Shown: positions 33,020-45,496 of the stretch, piece after piece | How the letters are laid out: the number at the start of each line of letters is the position of its first letter | Position numbering within the stretch: the stretch's first letter is position 1 | Source of the DNA: Tolypeutes matacus | Taxonomy: Eukaryota; Chordata; Mammalia; Cingulata; Chlamyphoridae | Length of the DNA stretch: 64,000 nt | Direction: 5' to 3' | NCBI GenBank assembly: GCA_026826555.1 | Contig: JAKSZT010054573.1 | Location: 702,505-766,504, forward strand | The notes under the pieces: model-generated | Databases searched by the model: none | What the model was told of the DNA's origin: nothing | The model's input: the letters and a program-made list of their open reading frames with translations, nothing else | Translations under genes and position numbers: made by a program

Positions 33020-33836
33020 TCTTGAAGGACAGGTTTCTTATTGACAAACTCTCTTAAATTCTGTTTGTCTGTGAATATTTTGAACTCTCCCTTGTTTTTG
33101 AATGCCAGCTTTGCTGGATAGAGAAGTCTTTGCTGGAATTTTTTTCTTTTAATATCTTAACTATTTCATACCACTGCCTTCTTGCCTCCATGGTTTCAGA
33201 TGAGAAATCAGCACTTAATCTTACTGAGCTTCCCTTGTATGTGATGGATCTCTTTTGTCTTGCTGCTTTCAGTATTCTTTCTTTGTCTTGCGCATTGGAC
33301 AATTTGACAAGTATATGTCTTGGGGTAGGCCTGTTAGGATTTATACTGTTTGGGGTATACTGTGCTTCCTGGACATGTATGTTCATGTCCCTCAACAGAG
33401 TTGGGAAATTTTCAGCCATTATTTCCTCCAGCACTCCTTCAGTCCCCTTTCCCTTCTCTTCTTCCCCTGGGATGCCTATAATGTGTATGTTTGTGTATTT
33501 CATATTGTCTTTCAAGTCCCAAATTCCCTGCTGGATTTTTTTCTTTTTATCTATCTGTTCTATTATCTGTTTGATTTCAGATGTACTATCTTCCACATCG
33601 CTGATTTGTTCCTCTGCCTGTTCAAATTTGCTATTGTGTGCTTCCAGTGTATTTTTTATTTCTCTCATTGTGCTATTCTTTACTATCATATCTATTATCT
33701 TTTTATGTATGTTTACAATTTCTTTGGTATGTTCTCCCAGTATCTTCCTAATATCCTTAATCTCTTCCTTCACTTCATTAAGTTGATTCATGATATTTGT
33801 TTGGACATCTCTGATTAGTTGTTCCATGTTCTGCAT
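33020..33836 (-). pseudogene. L1 ORF1, largely open, 3' end shifted
   Basis: The frame starts at 33,836 (MQNMEQLIRDVQTNIMNQLN) and runs 260 codons to 33,054. Order: coiled-coil-like N half with many E/K/I repeats, RRM-like NIHIIGIPGEEEKGKGTEGV, then PRHILVKLSNAQDKERILKA and VRLSADFSSETMEARRQWYE in the C-terminal domain. After about residue 238 the frame shifts, so the last few dozen residues are read out of frame. It is clearly a different subfamily from the ORF1 at 20,255-21,225. Confidence 0.88.
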
Positions 33837-34074
33837 CTCCTGCTATTTTTCAGTTTGTTCATTAGACTGGGCCATGTCTTCCTGTTTCTTAGTATGGGTT
33901 GTAATTTCTTTGTTGGTGTCTAGATATCTGTTTATCTTGATGAGCTTATTTGGTTGGTTAGTTTCTCTTTCTACTTTAGGGTTTTATTTTGTTGTTTTTG
34001 TGTGTGTGGTAAGGTTTTGCTTTGACATTTTGTTCCTCTTATTCTATTTCCTTACTGTTGTCTATGTTCTCTTG

Positions 34075-34600
34075 AAAAAAAAAATTAGGACCAGAGAAAA
34101 GGAAAGAGATAAGAGAAAAAGAATAATAGTAATAATAATAATAAAGGTAGAAGAGGAGCTGTACAAGACCTAGGAAAATAAATAATTAACATGAGTAGAA
34201 TATCATGAGAAGCATAGAGGAATAAGAATAAAAAATGGAACAGAAAAAAATGAAATGAGAAACAAAATAGAGAAAAATATATAGAATGAATTAAAAGGCT
34301 GAAATGATGAGAAGAGAGGAAAAGAAAAAAGAAAAAAAGGAAAAAGTAAAAAAGAGAAAGAAAACATAAGAGAGAGAGAGAAAGAAAAACAAAAAAAATT
34401 GAAGATCAAACAAAAATGTGGAATGAAGGAAAAACAATAGAAAACAGAAGATAGAAAAATGAAGGAAAGAAAAGCAATAATGTAGGTAGAAAAAATCGGT
34501 AAAAGAAAAAAAGGGGGGGACGACAAAGAAAAGGAAAACACAACAAAGAAGAAATAAAACAGCAGCAACTAAAAAACAAGCAAACAAATGAAAAACAAAT
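34075..34600 (-). repeat. Purine-rich (A/G) tract in L1 5' region
   Basis: Over 500 bp of nearly pure A and G on the plus strand (GAGAAAG, AAAAGAAAAAAG units, an AATAATAATAAT stretch near 34,125). It sits just upstream of ORF1 of the second L1. The phenylalanine/leucine-rich frames antisense to it are artefacts of composition. Confidence 0.85.
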
Positions 34601-34967
34601 ACCAACCAAGGAAAAACAGCCTTCCCTCTTAGGCCCCAAGCTGCTTGTCAGGCTGCTGGTGCTCACCAGTCACCCAGCAGCATGCCCTCTGCAGGTGCTG
34701 TACCAGGTTTTTGGGAGTAAAACAAGGGAAAGAGAAAAAGGGGGGACCTTTTAAAAAAAACACAACAGATCCAAGAACGGCTAAAACAAAGAGGGTGAGA
34801 ACCTACTTTAAGATTGGACCTTTCAGGATGACAGTGATTATAATTTTGGTGTCTGTTAACACACGCACATGCACACAGACATGGGTTGCTCATTCTTTTG
34901 GCTATGGCACTGGTTCCTTCAGGTCTTTGCTTTCTATTTTGGATACACTCATCTGGTCCGGTCCTCT

Positions 34968-35083
34968 CTATTTCAGATGAGGAATGTCCGTATCAAGGAG
35001 GTGAAATGACCTGACCAAATTCATGCAGTGAATTAGGAATAGGTTCTGATTAAGGGGCTGGTGCTATGCCTTCAAACCCATGC
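34968..35083 (-). mobile_element. MIR SINE fragment
   Basis: Antisense MIR core: TTTCAGATGAGGAATGTCCG, then GTGAAATGACCTGACCAAAT and AGGAATAGGTTCTGATTAAG. It abuts the next element directly. Confidence 0.6.
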
Positions 35084-35380
35084 TATCCTGTATGAGAGCC
35101 ACCTGCTGTGCTTGGCTACTGAGCACTTGAAATGGAGCAAATCCAAACTGAGATGAGACAGATGTGTAAAATACACAATTTTGAAGACAGTTCAAGAAAA
35201 TGAAAATAGCTCATCAGCCATCCTTTAAATTATTAGTTTTTGAAACAATATTTTAGATAAACAATCTTAAATATTGTTGAAATTAATTAATTTCTCCTGT
35301 TTCTTTTGATATTTTACATGTGGTTACTAGAAAATTTAAAATTATATGTGCTGCCATCATATCTATTGGGCAGCATTGCT
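35084..35380 (+). mobile_element. Old DNA-transposon MITE (probably hAT-Charlie)
   Basis: Matches a common mammalian MITE from memory: CTACTGAGCACTTGAAATGG, TGTAAAATACACAATTTTGA, AAATTAATTAATTTCTCCTG, TACTAGAAAATTTAAAATTA, and the end TATTGGGCAGCATTGCT. The family name is uncertain. Confidence 0.6.
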
Positions 35381-35385
35381 AAATA

Positions 35386-36079
35386 GTACTTGTTTCCTGC
35401 TGAATTCCTACTCGAAGTACCATCCTATGTCATCCGTTCATTCACTCATTAATAGAGGTTAGTTGCTTTTTGTGAATTTGTAGAATTTGTACACCATTTA
35501 TTTTGGTGGCTTATTTCGAAACTGTTTGGAAAAGTATCAAAATAGTCTTTATTACTGAAATAACTACCTTGAGTAAGATATTTAAGAAAACTGCCCATCC
35601 CACCAACAAAAAATTGGCATCCCTTCAGGGAGTGGCCAAGTGTCATCTGTCAGGGAGGGCCTGGCACTGGAGATGAGCCCCCAATTCTGCTCAGAGACAC
35701 TCAGTACAAGCTGAGCCTTATGTTTCCTTGTGAGTTCTCTGCTTCTCTCCAGCAACACTCTGCCTTCTCATTCTGGGTGTCTCCTCTTCTGGAGATGCTA
35801 CAGGTCAGTTATGTGGTTCCTGGGACTCTTTCCAGGTCCCTCTCCCACCATGTCTCTCTCCACCTACACGGATTCCTAGACTCTGTCACTTGGGGGCTCC
35901 AGCTATAGTTCTCCCACATCTCCACATTCTCACACATCTGGCCTCCTAACCATGATTGTTCCTCTGCCCAGACTGCCTTTTCCCATTTGGTTCCCTAGAA
36001 AATTCTGATTTATCCTCAAGACTTACCTCCAGCATCATTTCTTTGGCTTCATGGACTGAGTTTGGGTCAGGGATGTCTA
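35386..36079. other. Unassigned sequence
   Basis: No gene or nameable repeat. A pyrimidine-rich stretch lies at 35,750-35,880. Confidence 0.4.
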
Positions 36080-36250
36080 CAGCTTTGCTATTCAAAGTGT
36101 CGCCCATGGACCACCCAGAATCATCACCACCTGGGACCTTGTTGGAAATGCAGAACCTGTAATCCCACCCTGGCCCTACTGAATCAGAATCTGCTTTGGC
36201 ATAAGATGCCCAGGTGTTTCAGTTGCACATCAGAGTTTCAAAAGCACCAC
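36080..36250 (+). mobile_element. MER5A-like (hAT-Charlie) fragment
   Basis: Order of motifs as in MER5A: TATTCAAAGTGTCGCCCATG, CATCACCACCTGGGACCTTG, CTACTGAATCAGAATCTGC, then a degenerate terminal repeat near TTTCAAAAGCACCAC. Confidence 0.8.
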
Positions 36251-36289
36251 CATTGAGTGCCGTGTTTGTTACAGCAATGGACATATCCT

Positions 36290-36475
36290 GTTGTAACTTT
36301 TCCTGAACTGATCAGCATCCTCCACTACGCTATAATCTCTTTGATGTCAGAGTCTATCATATTCATCTTTGCACACACAATGCCTAGGAACTTAATCATT
36401 ATTTAATTAATGTTGTCTTCATCTCTGTATATTCAATGCCTAGTAACTTAATCATTATTTAATAAATGTTATCTG
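36290..36475 (+). mobile_element. L2-like 3' end with internal tandem duplication
   Basis: The phrase ATAATCTCTTTGATGTCAGA followed by CAATGCCTAG and ATTTAATAAATGTT is typical of L2 3' ends. The segment CAATGCCTAG(G/T)AACTTAATC recurs with a 56-bp period (starting at 36,378 and 36,434). Confidence 0.55.
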
Positions 36476-36479
36476 AAGA

Positions 36480-37597
36480 GATAAAAAGATGTGGTTTCCA
36501 GTGGGAAAGGCCTTGGGTAAAGATTTTGGAGTCAGTTGTTTATGCATAGGAATTTGACTTATGCAAGTCAGTGGGATTGACCAGGGCCATAACTTAGTGT
36601 CACAAGTGTATCTCATATGCCCAGGGGGGCCAGGACTAGAGCGAGGTGACTGTAGCACTTGCTTAGGACACCCCCTTGAATTTTGTGCCCAAGGCTGTTG
36701 CTTCACTTGGTCTCCCTAGCCTTGGCCTTGTAAAATCCTATTCATTGAGATGTTTTTCTTTGCAATGAGTGGGTTATATATCATTTGGGATAGTTGACAT
36801 TTTGCAAGGTTTTGAGAAATACAGTTCTCTCTTCTACAATTCCTTATCCTCTTAGTTCCAAATTGAGTCTTTATTCCATGTGATCTCATTTTATTTATCA
36901 CAGGAAAGATAAATTTTAGGACTGAGAATTTTTCCATAAGAGGATATCTACAGAAATAACCAGCAATTTTTATAATCTATGTCAGGGAACAAGGCCATGT
37001 TATCTCCATTTAACTAACAATGAGCTTCTCTTGTTAAGCCACATAATGAGTAATTCAGAGCTTTTGGCCTATCTCTAGAGGATAAAATGTTCCATGATGT
37101 GCAGTGTGGGTTTTCTCCCGAGAGACAAATTTAGAAAAATGCCTGTTCAATTGCATGATAAAGGCCATGTTTACAATAGGGGGAAAATTTAATATTTGGA
37201 AAAATTGTGCAGCACTTCAGTGGAATTTCTCCAGTTGTGTTGCATCCTTCACTTTTCTCCAAGCTCCAATTTAACTCCAATTACTATAAAAACAAAGCAA
37301 CAGGCTACAGCAGTTATCAAGTAGTTTGAAACCTGAGGGAAAACACTGTGCTTTCTTGGGCAAATGTAGACATTGCCACACATATTTTGATTATGAGGAG
37401 AGAAATAAATCCTGGAAAATGGTTTTTAGGAATTTCTGAAAACATTCTACTCAAAACATCAATAACAAACCCCTATTAAAGGAAGAATATCATAACCGAC
37501 TTTTTAAAAATTCCTCAAAAGATGTTGCCTTAAAATCTGTATGGCCAAATGGCCTGAAAGTACTTTAGGAAACTAAGATCTCACCACTCACTTGTTT
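36480..37597. other. Unassigned sequence
   Basis: No gene or nameable repeat was found. Confidence 0.4.
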
Positions 37598-37613
37598 AAA
37601 TATTGAAAGGTGC

Positions 37614-37792
37614 GGGAAGTGGCTGTGGCTCAATCAGCAGGGCTCCCGTTTACCATATGGGAGGCCCCGGGTTCGGTTCTCGGGGCCTCCTGGTGAAGGC
37701 AGGCCCGCCCGCACAGCGTGGTTAGCTGAGCCAGCGAGCACAAGCAGCAAGGGGGGGATAAATGAATAAATAAATAAAATCTTTAAAAAAAA
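37614..37792 (+). mobile_element. tRNA-derived SINE (DAS-like, monomer)
   Basis: Head GGGAAGTGGCTGTGGCTCAA, B-box GGGTTCGGTTCTC, CCAGCGAGCACAAGCAGCAA body and a TAAATAAATAAAATC tail. A perfect 16-bp TSD AAATATTGAAAGGTGC is at 37,598-37,613 and 37,793-37,808. Confidence 0.97.
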
Positions 37793-38027
37793 AAATATTG
37801 AAAGGTGCTACTTTACTGCCTAGCTGCATTTTCTTCATTTGTGTAATTATAATGTTATCCTAAATCACTGTCATATGGTCTAGGTACATAAATCGGATGT
37901 CTCTTCCAAAAGTTAACAGTTATTAGAATTTATTAATATGCAAACAAAAAGAATTCCAGAAGCAGGGGTAGAGGAGCCTGGGGTCTTTGGAAAGGCGTTT
38001 GAAAGAGAGAGTGGGTGAGTGGCTTCA

Positions 38028-38490
38028 CCTGCCAGGGCTGCTGTGTAACAAAGCACCGCCAACTAGCTGGCTTAAACAACAGGGATTTATTGTCTCCTGG
38101 CTCTGGAAGCTGGAAGTCCAAAACCAGGGTATTTGCAGGGCCATACTTCCTCTGAGAGGGGAGACCCCATTCCATGCCTCTTCCCTGGCTTCTGGCAGGT
38201 GTCCAGCAATCCATAGCATTCCCTGGCTTGTGGTGGCACAGCTCAATGGCTTTGTCACCTAGCCTTCTCTCAATCTGTCTTTGTCTCTCTCACTGTGTCC
38301 AGATTTTCTATGTGTACAAGGACACCGGTCCTCTTGAATTAAGGACCCACCCTAATGGAGTTTGGCCTCATCTTAACTAATAACACTTTCAAAGATCTAT
38401 TTCCCAATAAATTCACATTCATGGGACTTGGGGTTAGGATTGAACATATCTCTGGTGGTGGTGGTGGGGAGGGGAATGACACAATTCAAT
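38028..38490 (-). mobile_element. MLT1A-like MaLR LTR
   Basis: Antisense landmarks in order: GGCTGCTGTGTAACAAAGCA, GGCTTAAACAACAGGGATTT, GAGACCCCATTCCATGCCTC, GACACCGGTCCTCTTGAATT, CCACCCTAATGGAGTTTGGC. It is a solo LTR without internal sequence. Confidence 0.8.
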
Positions 38491-38499
38491 CTGTAACCA

Positions 38500-40010
38500 T
38501 GGGAAAATCCATTGATAGAGGGAGAAACGTGATTGTGACAGTGAATGTTATTAGCCCAATAGGATCCAGCCTTCTGGAAAGATCTGACTGATCAATAATA
38601 GAGACACTAAGGCATGGGCATACATATAAAGGTGAAGAGAAACAAGGGAGAGAATTATTGTCTGGGCTGTGGAAGGACTTGGGCAGACCCATAAGGAAAC
38701 AGGATTCGACCAGAGTGACCTGACAGGTTGAACCACATACCTGTCATTGACTCTGCTCTGGCTGTTGGCACATGCGTGGAAAGCCAGAGAATAACTCTGT
38801 AATATAATTTAGTTGTGGTAGCTCTGTTTGCCCTGCTCTGACCTGGATGAAAAGATCTACTTACCAAGATACTAAATTACTTAATGCTTTTGTTTGTCTG
38901 GTAGTGATGGTATTGAACAAAAGAGGAAGAGCAGGTTGTGGTGGATGGAAGAGGTGACTCAGCAGGAAAGAGATAGGTGGAGAGGAGAATGTGAGAACAT
39001 TTGAATGAAGGGTCGATGTGTGGAGAGATTACGAGTGATAGTGAAAAATCTTGCATTGGCTAGAGTGCGGTGGGTGAGAGAGCAGCACAGCACACTAAAA
39101 AAATCATTGAAAAAATAAAAATCATCGACACATTTGTCAACTGACAAGGAAACGGAGGGTTCTCATTGGGGACAATGTAGCCAGTTGTGAAGAAAACCAC
39201 TGGTCAAAAGCATCACATCTCAACAGATCCTGCACTACCTCTTGTAAATGGCTGTGGCATTAGTTTCTAGATCCTAGGAAAAGTCACTCCGTGATTTTAG
39301 AGGACATCTTTATTCTTCTCTTTGACATGTCAGCTTTAGACGATATCTATGAATTCTGTCATGAAAGATGAGGATTTCTTATTGTCATACCTGTCTTTCC
39401 TTTCATGTTCAGTGATTTGTTGGTAAATGTTTAGCTCTTTGGAAAAAAAAAAGAAAACCTGAACTTTCAGTGTTTGCCATTATTCCGTGGTGTAAATACT
39501 CCCATGGTGGCTGATTCCAAGCCACCTACACAATGTCACTGTAGGCAGAGTTGCAGAGAGGTGAGCACAGTGGGCTCTGGTGAGTTACCAAGGCTTGAGG
39601 GAAAGGGCCCAGAGTCTCTCCTGCTTTGTGTTCTGTCAATTCCTTAGTCCTGCAAATGCCTTGGAATATACTTCATCAGTTTCTGCCTCTTTTCAGAGAG
39701 GGCTTCCTTTCTCCTTCCTCTGTGTAGCTGGTTTGAAGTTACTCCAGGCATTCTGTACATCAGCTGCTGAGTTTACTTTTCAGCCTCATAACCTGGACTG
39801 TATTCAAGCTGTCCAGTAGGTCAGCTTTCAATTTCCAGCTGTCTCCAAAACTTTGTTAATTTTTCGTACTTGCAGAATTTACAGCAATTACAAGTGACCT
39901 TTAATTATCCTCTCCTTTATGAAAACATGTTAGGCTGGGCTTCTTTTGAAAATTTGGGTAATCTTTTTCAAATAAGAAGTTTTCTCTGACTGTGGAAGGA
40001 CTGATAGGGT
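38500..40010. other. Unassigned sequence
   Basis: No gene or nameable repeat was found. Confidence 0.4.
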
Positions 40011-40014
40011 ATGG

Positions 40015-40230
40015 GAGCTGTGAGGTGTGGAAGCTTTGGAATGAGAGGGCTCTGGGTTTGAATTCTGCTCTGCCTTCACAACATGATCCTAGCCAAACTG
40101 CTGAATCCTTCTGAAGATGAAGTTATGCATCGATAAAATGGGAATAATTATTCTTTGGGATCACTATAAGGGTGAGAAATAATGTAAATAACAGAATAAT
40201 TGCTCAATAATTGGTAAATAGTAAATACTT
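40015..40230 (+). mobile_element. MIR SINE
   Basis: Full MIR order: AGAGGGCTCTGGGTTTGAAT, TCTGCTCTGCCTTCACAACA, a TAAAATGGGAATAATTATTC block, and ATAATTGCTCAATAATTGG. The position of the MIR core supports plus orientation. Confidence 0.75.
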
Positions 40231-40234
40231 TTAT

Positions 40235-43200
40235 AATAAGAAAGTCTGAGTGAAATGTGATAAATTGTGCTATTGAGTTAGTTGTGGAAGTTCTTGACTG
40301 AATTAACCAAAGAGGTGGAATGACCTCACTCAATGAATAATTATATTGAAAGCAACTTAAATTCATGCTAATGAGGTCACATAGGGCGTAAGCCAGGAAA
40401 ACGTAAATAATTGTGTGTCCATTATTTCTAGTTCATATTAACCAGCATTCAGTAGTCATTTCAGCAGGTCAGAGCTGTGGCCCAGAAGGAAGCTCCTGGT
40501 GGAATGCCAGTCAGTCACGGATAAGGCACACTTGGCCTTGGAGTGCGTGAAGAGCAGCAGGTCCTTCTACCATATGAGGACAGCATGTGTCGTATTAAGG
40601 TGACTAGACAATAGCAATTTTGGAGAAAATTACTTAAATTCCCCCAGCTTGGAGCCTTCCTCTGGCTTCTGGGGTCTTTTCTCAGCTCCCCAAGTCTATG
40701 TTTGCAGGACATTTCCATTGCAGGAATCACAAGGTTGACTCTTCTTCTCAAGACCCCATTTTTATCATCCAAACAGAATTTATTTTTGGCTCTCTGAGAC
40801 CAGGGAACTGGTTCCTTCTTTATGCTCTTTTTTTCTGTCATCTCCTTCAGTACCAGGAATTTACAGGTACTTGAAAATGAGGACAAGGTGCCAGGCAAAA
40901 GCAAGTGATTCAGTATTCATGAGAAGGGATGCTATTGCAATAGGTTCCTAGCACTGGGACGTCATTGCCTCTCATTTGTGAATCCCTCCATTTGACTCGA
41001 GTCAGGGTGGGTTTAGGGGCCATGCTGTATTTTCCATTCTGCATCCTGGAAACAGCGTGGAACCCAAGAATGGTTTAAATAGCATGGCCGTTAGCCAAAC
41101 ACTGCTCACTCACCAGTGACTTCATGCTTGGAAAGGCATTTGTTTGGTTTTTATTTCTTCAACAGAAGACATAAGAAACCTAGTATATGACAGCATGTCT
41201 CCCGAACAGTCCATAACTTTTCCAGTAAAAAGCAAAGCAAAAAACAAAGAAAAGTCTCCTGGTACACACCTTGTGATTTTAATTCCTGGATTGCTAATCC
41301 TAAATAAAAGGAAGGTGGTTTAAGAAATCAATTTCAAATTTTCAAAATTTTCTATTACTGTGTAAAAAAAACGAAAGTCTGCTGTCATCATAAAGATATT
41401 TTAAAGAGTCTACTTCTGTCTGTGCACCTGTTTACTATAATGTTAAATCATTAAGGAAAAAAGTCTCTGAAATGTCTTAACTCTGCTTGCAATTGGAAAT
41501 AATTGGTCATGGGAGATTATCATCAGCTAATGCCTGATTTCAGACATATAACCTCTGCAGAAAAGTTTAAAAACAATGAGAAAAAGGCTTTAGCCTGCTT
41601 TTACAAAAGTTGCATAGGAGACATCAGGGGATACACATTTATCTCCTAAAATAGCTGACCTATTTACTGGTTTCCCTGCTGTTGTTTTAGCTGATTGTGG
41701 CAATTATTCAGATCATGTGAATCCATCAAATAATGTTCTTTTCTAAAGTCATGTAGGATTAATTTCCTTATCATTTGAGATGATTTAAAATACTGTTGGC
41801 TATGGCAGATTCATTAAATACTCTAATTGCATTTAGATCAGTCATCCCGTCACTGCTTGTTTTTCTTTTATTTCCCCCTATTTTCATCAGAAAACAAAGA
41901 GTTCTGTCTTCACCCTGCCCTCCTCTCCCATGCCTTTTTCCAGACCCCTGGTCTGGCAGCTGCAGAATCCATATGGCAGCAAAGTTCTGACTCCCGCAGC
42001 TGCTGGCTGTGCTGTCCCCAAAGCTCTGGACTGTGAACTTGATCAAGGATGCTTGTCTCCATAGCAACTGGGGCAGCCTTCAACTGGGCTTCATCGTTGC
42101 AACTGGGGCAATCAGGAAGTCCTGATGTTTCCTTTTGGAAAATGAGATTGTGGCTATTGTCCATTATCTAAAAGATGTGTGTTCCTGGAAGCACGTACTC
42201 TCAATCCCTGAAGGTCAGGGAATAATTTCAGTATATCCCAAGTACTTGATATTAGAGGAACTCCACAAGGAATTGCTTACTAAATTGGATATTTCTATTC
42301 TCCCAACAATTTTGTTTTAGTGTAAGCCATGTTGAATATGAGCCAAGTATACCAGTAGAAATTTTATACTGTTCCATTCTTCTAACTGTATACTGTTTTA
42401 AGATAGACCCTATAGTATGGGAAAAAAGAACTTTCCACCTACTTTCCCCTGATTGTTCCCTGAAAGCCTTTGTCTCTATCCATGTCTGTGCTTCTCCATA
42501 TACCTCTTGATGGTGCTTTGTGCCTGGAATGGAAGTTTCTATGGACTTCTGCTTTTGGACTATAGACGAGGAGTGAAGAGAATGAGATTTCCCATGAATT
42601 TTTCATATAATTTAGTATCAAGTAGACTCTAGGATGCTTAGTACTATCCTGTATTCACTATTCAGAAGAGGCTCTCCAGAGCTCTACATTCAATTGCATT
42701 ATAGTCCTGCCATGGCTGGAGGCCTGATTTGGAAGATGCCAACATTTTCTGGACGTGTCCTGTGTGCCAGGCTCTGCTCAGGGCACTGCTTCTTAACCCC
42801 CGACCCCCACCAGACCTTTGAACTGGGCAGGGCTAGTTGTCAGCTGATTTCTTTGGGGAGGCTTCCCTTGTGGTTTAGGGCCATTGCCATTGCACGCTGT
42901 CAGTGCCTCTTCTCGTTACTTGGCACCAGTGCCATACTGGTGGTTAAATATTTTGACTATCACATTTGGAAAGGGATATTATTATCCCTGTTTTGTAGAC
43001 CCCAGCCTTACAGAGAGCGACGTTTCACCCCGATGGCTAAACTGTTTCTGTTCACTTGTGGGAGTTAGCTGTTTGCGGTGGTGGTTCGTTTACACGTTTT
43101 TGAGAGCCACAGTGCAAAAATTAAGAACTTAGGTAATGTTCACCATAACATTTAGAGACAAGGAATTTTTGTATTTTCATGTGCAAATAAAACCCACAAA

Positions 43201-45263
43201 CGATCTGGGAATTATGCTTTTTCATTTCTCTTTGTTCATTCTTGTGTAGTTACATTTAGAAGCAATTGAAGAAGATTTGTGACAGGATAAGTGAGTAAGA
43301 CTTTGTGCTATTGATATAATGTCCAGATGAGGAACTGATCTAATAATGATGGACAGGTAATCCATATTTTCACACTCGGGGAATGCCTTCTGTTCTCCAA
43401 AGAAATTGGGCAAAGATGCTTTCCACAGCCCCATTTGCTGAAAGGCTGGAAATGCAGCAGATAGTTCAAGTTAGAGAATATGAAGTGATCCTCTGGTCTA
43501 AAGGCAGGATAGAGCCCATTGTCTCCCTGAGAACATGCACAGGGAGGTTCAGTTTATGCGTTTAGATTGACCATTTTATTTTAAGCAGTGTAGTACTTGG
43601 AGAGTTGATTCTAACCTCTTTCTCCACGCCTGATAAGTGGATAAAAGTATGTAATAAACCCAGTTGCTCTGAGATGGAAAAGAATGTGCAAATTGTTGGT
43701 ATTTTTAGAATATCATTTTACGTTAAATTCCTCATGTGTGCTTGACAAGTGAACAAAATCCTCAGACAATGTTAAGGCAATTTAAACACAGCATTTTTTT
43801 TGGTGGAACTATATATAACATGGAATCTATAAAAATATTCAAAATGAGAAGTTACCTGCTCTCAGATGATAGAACTAGGATTTACATACTAAATATATAA
43901 AACCGCACTGAAACCTCTGAAATTAACTTTAAGCCATTCAATACAGTCATATTATGTTAGTCATCTACCATGTAAGCCAATACTTTTCATACTGCACTTT
44001 CTCATTGCTGAAGAGTGGGAAACACAACCTGGCATTTGACTCTGGAAATTAACAATTCATAATGTCAAGGGGAAACTCACTCAGAAATGAAATATTTATA
44101 TTTTTCTTGCTTATTACTTTAAACTGTTCCTAAGCTGTAAATAGTAACTAATGATTAGTGCTTCTAGTTAGCCTTTCCTATAAAAAAAACAAAAATAAAA
44201 AGAGTAAATTCATGCTGAAGTTTAGCAGCAAAGAAAAATCTATTCTTTAGCCTCCCACATTTACTGAGTCCCTCAAGTAGGTAGAAATTGCAGAATCACC
44301 TTCGGGAAAAAAGCAATTGCTGAAATGTATGTGGGCTTACTTGCATAGCTATCTTATTTTGGAATGGGATTATCAGGCACTTACGAGTTCAGCTACAGAA
44401 ATGTGTGTTTCTTTTGAGCAGTACTCAGCGTACCTAGAGGAAGTGTACTTTAATCGTCAAGGTGAGGAAAGGAGTCTATGTAGGAGTGGACCACAGGTGG
44501 GTAAGGGCCCAAGTAGAGAAACACAATGGAAAATTGAGACCCTCAGTAGCAATTTTAGGAAGTAAAATCAAGAACTTTTGGTCCTAGAGAAGCCTGTCGT
44601 GGTGCTGAGCAAAGATGGAATCTGGTATTTCCTCATATGGGCACTGGGGAGCCAGGGCCACCCCAAGGATGGGAGGGCGCTGGAGGGGTTGGCTGGGGCA
44701 TGAGAGCGAGTCACGGTCAATATACTGTTAATTACTTTGTAAACCTGAAAATACTTTTTGCTTAGTGGATTTCTGTTTTGGTCTTTCAAATACATGCTTT
44801 TAAATTTTTTCTACAGATGACAGTAGAAAACTCTTTCAAGTTTTACAAAACATAATTAATGGAGTAATTGTAATCCCAAAACTCTTGGCTAACCAACTAG
44901 GCTGGGTATGTTATGTTGTTGCCATCTAAGTGGTGTGGTGGGAAGCCCTGTCACATGTACACATAGACACACACAACACATACATACATACTAACACATA
45001 CATGTGCCCACACATACACCCTTAGGAGGCAAGATTAATATATGCCCATAACAATGAACCTCTCATTGTCAGTTCCAAAGCTGTAAGCTTGCTTCCTGCC
45101 TGTACAAGGCCCAGTCTCCCCCCTCTTTCCTTTGTAGATACCATCATTCTCCTTAAATCAGGGGGCATTCTTCCCCTAGCTATACTGTATAAAGGAATCA
45201 AGAAGCCCATGCTCCCCATTTCCTTGCTACACCATTCTGCCCCAAATATGCAGAGACCTTTTG
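40235..45263. other. Mostly unassigned sequence
   Basis: No gene was recognised. A degenerate MIR-like piece may lie within 42,735-43,050 (TGTGTGCCAGGCTCTGCTCA; ATTATTATCCCTGTTTTGTA), at low confidence. The frame at 42,634-43,068 (144 codons) overlaps this piece and shows no domain. Confidence 0.4.
44955..45022. repeat. CA-rich microsatellite-like stretch
   Basis: Imperfect ACACATAC/ACACATAG units. Confidence 0.75.
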
Positions 45264-45271
45264 CATTAAGG

Positions 45272-45496
45272 CAGGGGTTCTTAAGCAGGGGTCCACAGAT
45301 CTGCAAGGGGTCCGTGGAAGAATTTCAAGGAGTCCATGAGCTTGAATTGAAAAGATCAACTTATTATCTTTATTTTCTCTGACCTCCGATGTTGAGTGTC
45401 ATAAAACTATCTGCCGCCATATCCTGAGAATGGGTCTGTGGTTTTTACCTGACTGGCAGAGGGGTCCGTGGAACAAAAAAAAGGTTAAGAGCCCTG
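45272..45496 (+). mobile_element. hAT-type MITE with TIRs and 8-bp TSD
   Basis: The left terminal repeat CAGGGGTTCTTAA (45,272-45,284) pairs with TTAAGAGCCCTG (45,485-45,496). The 8-bp flanks CATTAAGG (45,264-45,271) and CTATAAGG (45,497-45,504) match at six of eight positions, as expected for an old hAT insertion. Internal GGGGTCCACAGAT and GGGGTCCGTGGAA motifs fit a Charlie-related non-autonomous element. It encodes no transposase. Confidence 0.85.

Larger units (their letters stand above)
28556..34960 (-). mobile_element. Second long L1, decayed, with two SINE insertions
   Basis: Order on the minus strand: a 5'UTR-like region (33,837 to about 34,960, right edge uncertain) with a purine-rich tract, ORF1 (33,836 to about 33,020), ORF2 (32,886 to about 29,490) lacking most of the endonuclease domain, and a 0.9-kb 3'UTR (28,556-29,470). 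SINEs interrupt ORF2 at 30,442-30,639 and 31,700-31,879. ORF2 frames are more broken than in the young L1, so it is older. I could not find a clear TSD. Confidence 0.85.

Noticed and set aside
34203..34666. Phe/Leu/Ser-rich hydrophobic frames that look like membrane proteins
   Set aside because: They are antisense to a purine-only tract; the composition alone explains them.
42634..43068. A 144-codon plus-strand frame
   Set aside because: No recognisable domain; it overlaps a MIR-like piece and has an unremarkable composition.
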